From positions 310,001-374,000 of the forward strand of contig PUFA01000062.1 of NCBI GenBank assembly GCA_003508835.1: DNA of 64,000 nucleotides, read 5' to 3'. The DNA comes from Eonycteris spelaea (taxonomy: Eukaryota; Chordata; Mammalia; Chiroptera; Pteropodidae). Shown piece by piece: positions 46,251 to 57,414 of the stretch. The position numbers and the translations under genes are program-made. Numbering within the stretch: the stretch's first letter is position 1; each line of letters opens with the position of its first letter. The notes under the pieces were generated by a model. It searched no databases, was not told the DNA's origin, and saw only the letters and a list, made by a program, of their open reading frames with translations.

Positions 46251-46349
46251 TTATTATTTACCCAGGAGTAATACTCATGATCTATGTTTTGATGCAAAAA
46301 AGTTTTCGTGTTCTTGAAGATTATTCTTTACCTAGGAGTCACACTCATG
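46251..46349. repeat. Short direct repeat pair, 29 bp, 70 bp apart
   Basis: 46251-46279 and 46321-46349 agree at 25 of 29 positions (ttattatttacccaggagta versus ttattctttacctaggagtc at their left ends). It lies within a chance 64-codon frame. Confidence 0.85.
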
Positions 46350-46704
46350 GTAGAAGTACTAGCACATTCTACCAAAAAAGTGATCAGAGGAAGTATACTT
46401 GCAGATACACCCCAAGAGGAATTCTGGATTGAGCTAAACTGTAAACAGACAATTATTATTAATTGAAAGAGAATACTGTTAGGAAAGAAATACTCTAGAG
46501 AGAGAAATTATATGGAGCTAGATTGAATACTAGCACAGATACGCTAGTGTCAGGCTAAAATTATTTCTACTTCTATGACAAAATAGATCATCTACATTTC
46601 TATAAATAATTATTTTTTGTTAGCTATGATAATTGTACTGTAAAAGCTAGACACTAGTTTATAGTACTACTCAATTTCAGTGAATTAAAAAAAAATATGC
46701 ATAG

Positions 46705-46800
46705 CCTGTTTTACTTACAAGTGAGCTTGGTGAGGTCAGGGATTCTTCTTAACCCACTGACATTGCCTCAGAGCTTTATACTGTACTCATCACAGTGTGA
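46705..46800 (+). mobile_element. L2 LINE 3' end fragment
   Basis: 'aagtgagcttggtgaggtca', 'gggattcttcttaaccca' and 'gtactcatcacagtgtga' follow the conserved L2 end. Confidence 0.55.
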
Positions 46801-46916
46801 ATTAAACCATTAGATAAACAACCAGTCTTCAATGTGGGTTCATTTATAATATGCTGGGGAATTTATACTACTTCTTTGATTCTATAAGAATGTTTTTCTT
46901 CTTTTTAAATCCATAG

Positions 46917-46989
46917 ATTTCTGGATGCAACAAAAATTACGTTAAAAAAAAAGAGACAGAATCAAGTAAAGCAAATATGAAAGTCTTCG
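46917..46989 (+). other. Candidate coding exon (73 nt), unidentified
   Basis: A strong acceptor (tttttcttctttttaaatccatag, ending at 46916) and a near-consensus donor (TTCG|gtaagtg at 46990) bound a 73-nt segment. One frame is fully open and reads ISGCNKNYVKKKETESSK then ANMKVFG; the other two frames contain stops. Entry phase is 0 and exit leaves one base. The peptide is short and Lys/Ser-rich, and an A-run in the middle weakens the coding case. I do not recognise the protein. Splice signals are the best of the three candidates; conservation would decide. Confidence 0.28.
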
Positions 46990-47489
46990 GTAAGTGTTTT
47001 CATATTTATAAAAATATTTTCTTCTAGTTTAGAAAGTTTAATTATATATAATTTTCTAAAGTAACAGTATCAAATGCCTATTAATACTCATACATTTTAC
47101 TTAGATTTTTTTCAATTAAGTTATTATATACATTTGCTTATCTCTCCTATACATAAACATCTGTGACATTTGAATTCAAGATACATTTACTATTTAGCTA
47201 TGGAATATTGGGTTAGATGCTAGTTAAAACATTTTAATTTGCCCAAATTAAAATTCCAAATCTGTAAAATGAAGGTTAAATTATTCATGCCACAAAAGTT
47301 TTGTGATGTTTTAAATAATTGAGCAAGACAAGCATATCGTTTCTTTACCCTACCCTTCTTTGTCAAGAGTGTGAATCATACACTGCATTATAAACTGTCT
47401 TTGGGCAGTAACTGTGTTTAGAGTGTGGTTTGAGAAGAATGGATTTTTAATACATCTTTGGGTGCATACTGAGGAATCAAAATCAATTA
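46990..47489. other. AT-rich unique sequence, nothing recognised
   Basis: Between the candidate exon and the MER2-like element. Confidence 0.45.
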
Positions 47490-47896
47490 TGGTAGTCTCC
47501 TCTTATTTGTTGGTTTGCTTTCTGCAGTTTTAGTTACCAGAGGTTAACTATGGTCTGAGTACATTAAATGGAAAACTCCAGAAATAAATAGTTCATAAGT
47601 TTTAAATTGTACACAGTTCCGAGTGTCTTGCTCCATTTCGTCACGTATTATATCATCTCACATCATCCCAAGAAGAAGAGTACAGTACAATAAGATTTTG
47701 AGACACTATATTCATATAACTTGCTAAATATATAATGTTCTATCTTTTATTGTGCCTAGGTTATAAACTTAAATTTATCATAGCTATGTGTGTATAGGGG
47801 GAAAAATAGTATATATTGGTTTTAATATTATCTATGGTTTTAGGCATCCACTGAGGGTCTTGGAAGGTGTTCCATGCAGCTAAGGGATGGCTAATC
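47490..47896 (+). mobile_element. MER2-like Tigger DNA transposon
   Basis: 407 bp bounded by TA on both sides (47488-47489 and 47897-47898). Its left end 'tggtagtctcctcttattt' and right end 'taagggatggctaatc' are eroded inverted repeats. Blocks 'attaaatggaaaactccaga', 'aataaatagttcataagttt', 'taggcatccactgagggtct' and 'tggaaggtgttcc' match MER2/Tigger2 as I know it. No transposase is present. Confidence 0.9.
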
Positions 47897-47898
47897 TA

Positions 47899-48559
47899 AT
47901 CTGAAATTGACCATTCTGGGGGATATTCACTGACCATGCTTTGAGAAGCATCATACTTTGAGTGAAGGTGGATTTTCTTCACTACTAAAAACAAATTATT
48001 TCCGTTAAGTTCATATAAAAATACTATATATTTATCAACTTTCAGAATAGCTCTTTAAGTAAACACTAGAAAAAGGTATATTTTAGTTGTGGCAATATGA
48101 AAATGTTCTGTTTCCATGAATTGCTCTAAATGGTCTTCAGGGTGCCAAAATTTGGTCAGGAAGATGAGATGAAGGATTGCATATTACTATCTGAGTTAGG
48201 GTGTAATAGGACTGACTGCTTACTGAAGTGACTTTAAAGCCTAATGCCAGCACTTTTCAGTTTGCTATAAATAGTACAACCAGATTGAATTATAAATAAA
48301 AAATAAAGAAAAAAACATTCCTTGGGAACCCACATCTGATCTTTATTTTTTCTTATTCAGTATTTTCTCATTTTCAAAGGTAGGTGCTTTTCCTCTTTGC
48401 CTAATAAAGCCTTTCCGTTTTTACTGGAGTAACTCTTACAGGACTATAGACTACTCAAGGCAATCTATTATTATCAACTCTCATTCTCTCATTTTATCTT
48501 TCCCACGTATTTTTCTCAGCAGTTTTCACAGTTGTAAATTTCCTGCGTGAATATGTATG
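47899..48559. other. Unique sequence, nothing recognised
   Basis: No frame or family recognised. Confidence 0.45.
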
Positions 48560-48560
48560 A

Positions 48561-48620
<60 letters not shown>
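48560..48620. repeat. Compound (GT)n-(GA)n microsatellite
   Basis: About 20 GT units then nine GA units. Confidence 0.96.
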
Positions 48621-51038
48621 TCTTTCACTTATGAGACTATAAACTAGAGCATGTGATGGGCATATATTTTTAAGTCACTATTGTATCTAATGGTTTGGCA
48701 TGGCACTCTGAGACTTTCTCATTTGCTGTGCTTAGCTAGGTCCTCTGGAGAGCTACACCCTAGCTCTGTCCTTAACTTTTATGGCTTTTTACCCTCCTTA
48801 TCTCCCTCTTTATTAATTACATAATTGTTGTACAGAATCAATGTTTCAATGTTTGGAGTTACCATAATTTATTTAATCCCATATTTCAAACTTTTAGCTG
48901 ATAAGGGTTAGTTGATTTTTTAAAAATGCTTTATCATTGCTTTCTTAGATTAAATTCTTGGTTTTTCCTCTTAAGCTTCATGACTGAGCTCTCAATTCTC
49001 TCCTAGGGTTCATGAATACCCAACAGTAGCAAATGAGGATTTATCCTTAGTTCCATGAGCTATATAACTGGATGAACCAGAGATGCAGAGGAAGGGATTT
49101 GCTAAGAAAAATGGAAAGGAAGGAAGGATAGGGAGGGAGTGTGAATGACAAAAATGGAGTTTAAAAAATTTGATTTATGCCAGAGTCTTACATTAGCAGA
49201 TGATAGGTGCCTGAAAGAAATGGCCCTGTGAATATTCTTCTGAAGTCCTTCACTCATTCTGGCTTTCACGTCATTTTTAAATGGTCTATACGGTGATTGA
49301 TTTTCAATTTCAAATCAGCACTTTACTCTTCCTGCTGCAGGTTTTCTGGTTCTCATTAATGATTAATGATAAAAGGAGCGCTTCTTGGATGCTAATACTC
49401 CCCTTGAGTGTGGTATTCTTCACAGAACTCACCTTATTTTAAAAACAAATACAGAAATGCAAAATATCTTGTCAGGGTATTTCTGTTAAATAGTAAAGTG
49501 TTATTAAGGGCTCTTCTAATACTATTTCAAAATCCATTCATTTATTTGTTTGAAGAAAGGAGCTATGCTAAGGAGCCATTTCAAAACCTTTACTTAATGC
49601 TTTTTCTAAAGCCCTAAAGACAACTGGAAGCAAATGCAAAAAATGGAAGGCATGGGGAAATGTATCTTTACAACTTTAATACTCAACTGTTCTAGGAGTT
49701 TGGGGCTCCTGCTATCAAATTACAGAATTTCCAGAAGGCCCAGAAGAGGCTGATGTTTACATCATTTTCTCTAATGCACAAAGCCCCATGTTTATCGTGA
49801 CGTTTTTGAATGACAAAGGAGTTCAGACTCTAAGTTCCATAGGGACCATTAAACCAACTGATGACTGTACTTTGTAAACTATGATGTTGGCAGTGATTTT
49901 ATTATTAAAATGATAATCCCTGTTGGGCAACCCAATGATTCTAGTCATATCAAATGGCTTCAAAAGGAAGGATGGTGCTGCATCTGAATTTCTTTAGATT
50001 TAATTTCCTGAACAACAAAAAAAAGAAAAAAAAGAAATGATAAATTCTTGTAGTGAGTTTATAATGTTATTTGTCAAGATTGAGGCTTAATTATTCCTAA
50101 TTTTTTATGCAGTACTATGCCGGATATTAAGTTAGCATCCTCCTCTAGGTCCTAATGACCTTCTGAGTACAGCAAGGAATTCAATCAGTCATGGGATTAA
50201 GCCTTCCCCAGAAATTTTTGATGAGTCAGACTGTAAATTATGCAGTTGTACAACAGTTGCGTCCATTGCGTTTGCTGATAATCTTTCTTTGCTCTTGTGT
50301 GACTTTCATAAATAGAAAATAGAATTCAGTTATCAAGGTGAAATAAGGAACTTTGTAAATGTGAAAAAAAAAACTGGACTTTTGAGAGGAATGAGGGAAA
50401 TTGCAAAATTTTAGAGAGATAATCCTTGCATGTTAGTTATGTTATATGAAATTGTGTGGGCACTGAATTAGTGAACATAGAAATCCGGGGTGAGGTTCCT
50501 GCAGAACCTCTGTTCATAACATTTAGTCAACTGATCAATACATACTCTTGACTTATGTCTGTTTTTGTTTGAAAACACCTTATTTAATATATACTGTTGT
50601 TTCATTAACATTGAACTCATGGCCTACAGCACTGTAAATCATGCCTGAGTAGTACTTATCTAACATGTATTTTCCTATAAGGTATCTCACAGCCTTTTAC
50701 ACTTAGGATCTCTAGATAACACTTCAGCACTATACTTGTGGGGCACCTTTAAAAAACACCTCCCCCCTCAAAAGCACTAAAATGTAGAAAATTGGCACTA
50801 AACAGACTGCAAAAAGGACACTCATTTATAGAATGAGGGCTAAAACAAGAAGGCAGAGCATCCCTTTGATCTACTTTAGCTGGAGAAGTATGTTGTAAGG
50901 GACTCTAGTTGTTGCCATCTTGCCTCATGTCCACAAGTGACTACAAAAGCATTATGAGCATCGATTATGTGGTTAGAAATAAATTTTAGCAAATAGGCAA
51001 ATACTCAACTACCAAATCCATAAATAATGAGGAGCTAC
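48621..51038. other. Mostly unique sequence, nothing recognised
   Basis: The portion 49650-49880 is less AT-rich and has a 'ctgttctag' acceptor-like site followed by a 34-codon open stretch ending in TGA. I do not consider that enough to call an exon. No repeat family recognised. Confidence 0.4.
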
Positions 51039-51402
51039 TGTGTTAAAAATGAAACAGGCCCAAAATGAGGTCATTCACCCCCAAGACAGTCAACCAAGAC
51101 TTAACTGAAGGTTCAGCCCCTCCCAGAAATGTCACCTTTAAAGTCAACCTGCAGTGTCCTGATTAGCATTTTGTAGGTAATCAGCATGATAAGACTCCTC
51201 CTGTTTACTTCCCCCCAAAATGAGATAGCCCTGCAGGAAACAATTTATTCTTTTCTTTTGCCAATAATGTCCTTGTCCCACCCTCCTTCTACCTACTACA
51301 ACCTTCCACTTGCAGGATAAGATGTTGCCCAATTCATGAATTGCCTAATAAAGCCAATTCAATCTTCAAAGTTACTTGGTTCAATTTTTGTTCTTTAAAA
51401 AC
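51039..51402 (+). mobile_element. ERVL-type solo LTR
   Basis: It starts with TGTGTTAAAAATGAAACAGG and ends near 'tttttgttctttaaaa', about 364 bp. Inside are 'cctgcagtgtcctgattagc', 'ctcctcctgtttacttcccc', 'gccctgcaggaaaca', 'ccaataatgtccttgtccc', and a polyadenylation signal with its usual neighbourhood, 'cctaataaagccaattcaat'. This is the layout of an MLT2-like ERVL LTR (U3-R-U5). No internal retroviral genes flank it, so it is a solo LTR. The exact subfamily is not assigned, and target duplications are unclear. Confidence 0.78.
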
Positions 51403-52099
51403 TATGTATCTCAAATGAATTTAAAAAAAAAAACTGTTTTTTTTTTTTCCACAAAGCGACCATTAAATTGAGTGCTTCAAAAAAATGTTTTTAAAGAAGA
51501 CGTCTTTCTCAAGGACCTGATAGATGATGGCAAATTCAAAATATTAATGTAGAACTATTTCTAAATCCTGGGAAGTTGAAAATACCTAATATTGCTATTA
51601 TACTTTAATATTTTACCATTTACTATTTTAAATGTGTAAAATATCACATCGATAATTACTAGATAATCAGAACATTTGTATTTCTTCTTTAGGGAGTTAC
51701 CATTTTTGTACCCAAAACTTTTATTTCAATCGATATTTTTTTTTCCCTATGATGTTCAGGTGTATTCTATTTTAATGATAGTAATCTTGTATTAATGATT
51801 TCCCTCGTTTTCGATTTTAGTATTTGCTTTTTCAATTGGATTTATTTGCATGTGCTGAGCCATAAGAATGCTCTGACCTCAGCTGTGTTGGGCTGAGAAG
51901 TAGTTTAGCCTTTGAGTAAGTGCAGGACATATTCTTCATCTAACTCAGCTCTGTCCTTTGTACTGTAAATTTAGTTTTTGAAATGCACTTTAAACTCTAA
52001 CTCCCACAGGGCCTTTGTTTCTCTCTTATTGTTGAATTTGTAAGTACATAGTGTCAGATAACTCTACTATTATGACCTGTGGGTTGGCAGATGTGTACT
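51403..52099. other. AT-rich unique sequence, nothing recognised
   Basis: It holds A- and T-runs at 51421-51450 and no clear family. Confidence 0.45.
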
Positions 52100-52735
52100 C
52101 CTTGTTACCAAACTCAAGGAGTTCATTTTGCCTGCACACATCAATAGCCAAAAGAGACACAGACAGGAGTTTCCAGCAAAGAAAGTAGAGGTTTATTTAT
52201 GGAAATGGTGCCAAGCCCAGAGACATAGGTGAACTAGTGCTCAGGCCTGGGTCCTCAATGGCTTTTAGGCCAGAGGTCTTTAATCCCTAGCCATGGACCA
52301 GTATTGGAAAAGAGCTGCACAGTAGGAGCAGCAGGCAAGACAGCAAAGCTTCATCTGTATTTGCATCTGCTCTCCAGTGCTAGCATCATTGCCTCTGCTC
52401 CAAGTCAGATTATCAGGCAATGGATTCATATATGAGCACCAGTCCCTAGTGCCAAAAAGGTTGGGGATCACTGCTCTAGGGTATAGGTTATATAGGGGAA
52501 AATTCATTAGTAGCTAAGGGAGTTGTAGTGGTGGGCTCTATTGATTGGTCAAAGCTAGGGGAGGAGGCAGTTGATCATTGTATCAGGTCCTAACGTCAGT
52601 CATGGCATCATTCTGTCTGGTTTCAAGGAGATGCTGGTAGGGTCCTCTGCCTAAATGAGCATGGAGCTGTAAGATGTTATCTTTAGTTCGACTGAAACTC
52701 TGTTTCTGTAGTCAACAGAGCTGAGGCTTCCTTTC
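52100..52735 (-). mobile_element. LTR-like block split by a MER1-like element (subfamily unknown)
   Basis: Less AT-rich than its flanks. A reverse polyadenylation signal, 'gtagaggtttatttatgg' (52186-52203), sits where R would be in a minus-strand LTR. The right part contains 'ctattgattggtcaaagcta' and a C/T/G-balanced U3-like region to about 52735. Taking out the MER1-like element leaves about 430 bp, a plausible LTR length. I cannot fix the TG...CA ends or the target duplication. Confidence 0.4.
52271..52473 (+). mobile_element. MER1-like hAT-Charlie DNA transposon
   Basis: 203 bp. The left end is 'cagaggtctttaatccctag' and the right end 'aaaaaggttggggatcactg', the eroded inverted ends of MER1. 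Inside, 'gcacagtaggagcagcagg', 'agcttcatctgtatttgca' and 'ccagtccctagtgcca' are characteristic. The flanks 'ttttaggc' and 'ctctaggg' are a degenerate 8-bp pair resembling the NTCTAGAN target preferred by this group. A 75-codon minus-strand frame over it is accidental. Confidence 0.88.
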
Positions 52736-53506
52736 TAAGATTTTGATGTTGAGCTAAGGGCTTAATGACTAAGGGTATGCAGAAGGATAAGGAAAGAAAG
52801 GAAGCAAGTGAGTCCAAAGCCAGTTTGAATCAAGGAGAAATAGAAAAAGTCATTTTAAATACGTTCAGATTTACATAATACATTCTCCAGAATCTGGGTT
52901 CAGAAGCCTTGTAGAATCTAGCTGAGTTTATCATTTGCTCATTCTACCTTCATAAGTTTTCAAGCTTTCATGTTTTTGCTTTGCTAATTTTTAAATAAGT
53001 TAAAAATTAGCAAATACATAGTTTCTTTGTAAATAGGATTATGACCGTTGTATATTTTACGTTTAATATTATGATGGATTGTGGATCATATTATCTTTTA
53101 TCTTTCCCTCTACCTATATTTTATATTGACTGCTTCTTTGTAGTTTATTTGTCCTCAGTAGTGTATAATGAGTAAGCAAAGGTAAAGAATGGCAAAAAAA
53201 AAATGGCAAAAACAAATAAACGAGAAGGAAAAAAATTTGGAAAATATGCCAATATAAAATATATAAAAGAAATAGAGCAGGCATCTAAAAAGGTAATGGT
53301 TAATCAGTGAGGCATTCATAGAAACATAACAAGAACTTCAATAATCCTGTGATGTTAGACACATCAGGAACTCAAATGCTACATGTGCCATCCTGGATAC
53401 TAGTTGTTTCATGAACTGTTTGGTTTAAGCCAAAAATAAATGTAATAATCAGGAATACCATTGTTTAATGAAGCTTTCTTGGGCATAATTTCAGTGACTT
53501 TTTTAG
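52736..53506. other. AT-rich unique sequence with one perfect hairpin
   Basis: Apart from the hairpin at 52980-53014, nothing recognised. Confidence 0.45.
52980..53014. repeat. Perfect inverted repeat (15-bp arms, 5-bp loop)
   Basis: The arm tttgctaatttttaa (52980-52994) is the exact reverse complement of 53000-53014, with loop 'ataag'. It is AT-rich and is not followed by a T-run, so it does not look like a terminator. Confidence 0.95.
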
Positions 53507-53610
53507 GGACTTAAAGGTGGCGATTCCAGATATAGAGAATTCAGAGCCTTGGAAAATCAGAACTGATGAAAAAGGTCATCATGAATATGCTCATAGAAAG
53601 ATGAACTTTG
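53507..53610 (+). other. Candidate coding exon (104 nt), unidentified
   Basis: A 'gacttttttag' acceptor ends at 53506 and a gtgagt donor starts at 53611. One frame is open throughout: after one leading base it reads DLKVAIPDIENSEPWKIR, then TDEKGHHEYAHRKMNF. This is an unusually protein-like composition for the region. Entry needs one base from the previous exon; exit leaves one base. The MER5A element begins 18 bp past the donor, so the frame's continuation into MER5A is not real coding. No family recognised; part of an unrecognised repeat is an alternative. Confidence 0.25.
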
Positions 53611-53628
53611 GTGAGTGTTTTGCTAGAG

Positions 53629-53810
53629 CACTGGTCAGTGTGTTCCCAGGACCAGCAGCATTGCCATTAACTGTGAATATGTTGGAAATGCAAATTCTTG
53701 GATTCACTTAATGCCTACTGAACTTAATTTTCTTGGGATAAGACTGATCAGTCTGTGTTTATAACAAAGTTCCATGTATTTCTTATGTACACTAAGTGTG
53801 AGAACCACTA
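53629..53810 (+). mobile_element. MER5A-like hAT DNA transposon with target duplication
   Basis: 182 bp, close to the usual MER5A length. Ends are 'cactggtcagtgtgttccca' and 'taagtgtgagaaccacta'. Inside is 'ttggaaatgcaaattcttgg' followed by 'tgcctactgaactta'. It is flanked by tgctagag (53621-53628) and agctagag (53811-53818), an 8-bp target duplication with 7 of 8 matching. Confidence 0.9.
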
Positions 53811-53850
53811 AGCTAGAGAAAAGAACAACATAAAGAATAAGTAAGGATAT

Positions 53851-53892
53851 TGTGTGTATGTGCACGTGCACACATGTGCACATTTGCACACT
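53851..53892. repeat. Alternating TG/CA stretch with a 14-bp perfect palindrome
   Basis: 53859-53872 is the self-complementary tgtgcacgtgcaca, centred on CACGTG (an E-box core), inside alternating purine-pyrimidine sequence. Confidence 0.85.
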
Positions 53893-54564
53893 ACCCTATA
53901 CATAGAAATATGTACTTACTGTATAAGTAATATAGTAATTGAATATTGCCAAAGATAATGATATCTACATGTACCAGATAGTATTAAATAAAGCTTAACA
54001 GGTTGTTGCTAAAGGCTAAATGAGAGGCAATAAGTGTTTATTTAGGATCAAGCAATTATAATTTGGAGAATATCACTTTAGGCAGAAACTCAAATAGTGC
54101 CCCTATTACAGGGTGAAATCAAAGGTTTTTGTTTGTTTTGTGAGCAGAAAATAAGGAATAATCACATGAAAAGAAGAAAAACATCTCTCTTGGTGACATC
54201 AAGCTCAGCTATCTTGGATATACATGATGGTTTACTGATTCTATCACCAGTAGGTCCATAATCATTAGTCCTTGTGATCAGGATGTTCATTTTCTTGCTG
54301 ACTTTACAAACAAGTGTTTATAAAACAGCAGTGGCTTAGCTCTGTTCAAAGATTCAAGGAATAAGACAAGCAATGCTATTCCTCTTGAATGGTTAGCTCC
54401 ATTTTAAAATAGCTCAATTTATGTCATTTTTCACATTGTCAAAAATTCGGTTTCTGTCCTCACAGATGAGATATAATGATGGTGGATACTGATTCTGGCA
54501 GAGTGACAATGAGCTTTACAATGCCTCCTCAGAATAGGGCTTCTAGTGTTTTGATTAAACATGG
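53893..54564. other. Unique sequence, nothing firm
   Basis: The part 54030-54420 has moderate GC and could be an eroded LTR, but I find no ends or polyadenylation signal to support it. Confidence 0.4.
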
Positions 54565-54790
54565 GGGTAGTGAAATCATTCTGCGTGGGGTTAACTCCTG
54601 ACTCTCCCACTTATGAGCAGTATGACATTATACCAATTGATTAATAACACTTTGCATGTGTTGTTAATTTGTAAAATGGAGAAATCAATGGAACCTATTG
54701 CAGAGGTTTGTTGTGAGGATTAAACAAGTGAATACTTTCAAAGTACCTAAAAGGTATGTGAAATTAGTAAAATTTTAATATTAGGTCTTA
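54565..54790 (+). mobile_element. MIR SINE
   Basis: The order is MIR-like: 'ttaactcctgactctcccac', 'ttatgagcagtatgaca', 'aatttgtaaaatggagaaat', 'ggtttgttgtgaggattaaa' and 'ctttcaaagtacct'. Only the far 3' end is missing. Confidence 0.85.
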
Positions 54791-56279
54791 TTTTTATGGA
54801 TTCATTACTGAAATTAATAGCATATGTATTCTCAACTACAATACTTGGATGCAGTCCATATCTTTTTCTGTATTCTCTAAAATACCTAGAAATTCACATT
54901 GATTTCCATGGGAACTATGGAGTGATACCCAATAAACTTTGGCATTTTTATTTGGGACAGGTATTTCCTATAATCCTATAATCCATTTTTCCTTTCATCC
55001 AAATGGAATTTTCCCATATTACATCTGTAATTGGCACAGTCTTCTAATTTTGAAGCACAGAACTTTATCTTAGATATATTTTACTCATTTTCCTGAGTTT
55101 AACAATGCTCGACATTCCATTTTCCTGACAATTTGGTGAAATACCTTTATGTCTTTGTATGTAGGTTCTTTGCTTCAGAGGGAGCTTTTACCTGTTCTTT
55201 GAAGTGGGACATCCCTGTCAGTCACTGCAGCCTATTGTATTTTTCTAAGACTTGCACATTGATCCTTAATCAATGTCTCCTGAAAAGCTGCTGTTTTTTA
55301 TTATTTCACTTGATTCGCTGAGTTTATTGTTCCAATTAAAGGATTCTGGATCAGTTACAGCAGTTGCACACTGTCATCCAAAAGATCACAAATTTTATAT
55401 ATCTATCTACTTGGCCTTATCCACATCTCATCAATTATAACAGCCCTATAAGTGCCTAACAGATTTTAACATTTATGTCTTTATTGGCAATAATCGTAAG
55501 GGGCCTATTCTTATATTTAAAGAATGATAATACATAAAAGTTACAATCTGTGATGCTAGCATTGGGAGACTTATGATGTCCAAATCTCAGCTTTGTGAAT
55601 GATCTCATATGCTTTATAGATGCTTTCAAGGTACCTTCAAATAGTTGAGCTGGAATTAGGTGAATCCTATAGTTAAGCTATCCTGTGGAAGCCTATGGGA
55701 GAGGAAATTGAAGGTCTTTCAGATTAAAAGTTCAAATTGTGATGATTGCACCTTTTAGCCTCTAAACTGGCTTTTACCTTGATCTCCCTAAGCCTGTTCA
55801 GTTCATCATATTGAAAAGATTATGACATTTTCTAAATCACCTTGGGGGAGTAGTCCATTTCAATTCAATGACTAAGTCATTCCCTGGGTCTGCAGTACTA
55901 TCCTGCTGTGTTTAGTCCTTTAATGTGGAAGTAATTCTTATGTTTATAAAGTTTTGTGGCTTTTTTGAATCCCACAAGGAAACCTCACACTTTAATGTGA
56001 GATAAGCTGAAAGAAATTATTCACTGTGCCTTAACTGGTCTAAAAGGAAAGCTTATCAAAGGTAGGGAAATGCTAGCCACAGCTACTTTAAACAATAATA
56101 AAGGCCATCACTGGGAAAAAAAAAATTAAACAAAATAGCATTTTGATGCTGGGAATTTTGAATTGAGATTCCAAACCTATATCTTTATTTGACAAATAAC
56201 ATTTCATAATTTTAAAAGTAATATATATTCTTTGCAAAAGATTTTTTAAAACCTGAGAGAAATACCTTCATTTGAATAC
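54791..56279. other. Unique sequence, nothing recognised
   Basis: Short plus-strand frames at 54796-54981 and 55133-55321 (61-62 codons) are hydrophobic and Ser/Cys-rich. I see no domain or splice context that persuades me. Confidence 0.4.
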
Positions 56280-56610
56280 AACCATAACTCATAAACATCT
56301 TTTCTAGTCTTATGCTATACATATATACATAGGTTTAAATAAAATGTTATCTGAATTTAACATTGCCTTATAAATTTTATCCATGCTGTTATATTTCTGA
56401 AATGATTTTTAGTATTTTATGGATGAGTCGATATTGAATTACCATATTTTTCCTAATATTGATTTTTATTTTTTTGGAATAATAATTGAATTATAAAGTT
56501 ATGAACATCTTTGTAAGTAAATTTTGACTCACATCTTTGATAATTGCCTTAGGCTAAATGCCTAGCAAGGACACTGATGGTTAATGATATTGCTCATATT
56601 CTAAAGGCAG
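56280..56610 (-). mobile_element. Old L1M (L1ME-like) fragment, reverse orientation
   Basis: 'attataaagttatgaacatc', 'tttgtaagtaaattttgac', 'ataattgccttaggctaaat' and 'gcctagcaaggac' are the eroded L1 landmark series read in reverse. Confidence 0.6.
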
Positions 56611-57414
56611 GACCGATTTTGCCCTCAACTTTGGAAACAGTATGTTAGGTTTAAATTAAAAAAAAGAAAAAAAAAAAACTTTTAGCCAAAAAAGACAAGT
56701 TAAGATAAATGTCATTTATTGTTTCACTGGAAAAAAAAATTATCCCGCTTTGTGTTCTTTTTTTCTTTTTTTAAAAATTAGTCTGTTACATATCTTTAAT
56801 ATGTCTGTAAATCTTGTGAACACTGAAAGGTAGAATTCTGCTTCTAATTTTAATAGTTATTGCCTATATGTAATATACAGGTTTTAAAGAGAGTAAACTT
56901 TATTAGCTTTTTAAAATATTTTATATTTGAAATAGAATTTCTAATAATTCTTGACAAGTGTCCTCTAATGTTTCATTAATTTGTCAAAAGATGGAAAATG
57001 CTTTAAATCCTCTCTGCTCATGTTGAAGGTTATGTCTCTTAAAAATTTGAAAGGGTTTGTAGGGCCAGTAGCAAAGAAAAAACTTACTGTGTTTGGATTA
57101 GTTTTAGATGAAGGGCGTGAAGCTTTTCTATTATTTGTTGTGCAATTTTTGTTTTACTCCGTTCAAGTTCTATAAACGTAGTATTTCTAGTCTTCGTCTC
57201 AACCTACTATGCAAACCAAATCATACATTTGTAGAAATCAAGTCTCTGAACAGCCATTTCTTCAACTTTTAGTACTGTGAAAAAAAAACTGTCTAAGCTC
57301 CTTTAAAGTATTGAATCTCTGTCCAAAGATAGGAAACAAGTATTTCTATCTGCTTCTCTGAGGCTTACAATTCTTAGATTTTTAACTTCATGGAAATTTC
57401 ACCTTATCAATTAA
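56611..57414. other. AT-rich unique sequence, nothing recognised
   Basis: A-runs at 56659-56681 and T-runs at 56758-56771. The 64-codon frame at 56981 has no family features. Confidence 0.45.

Noticed and set aside
49650..49880. Possible exon after a ctgttctag acceptor
   Set aside because: Only 34 open codons before TGA and no donor; easily chance.
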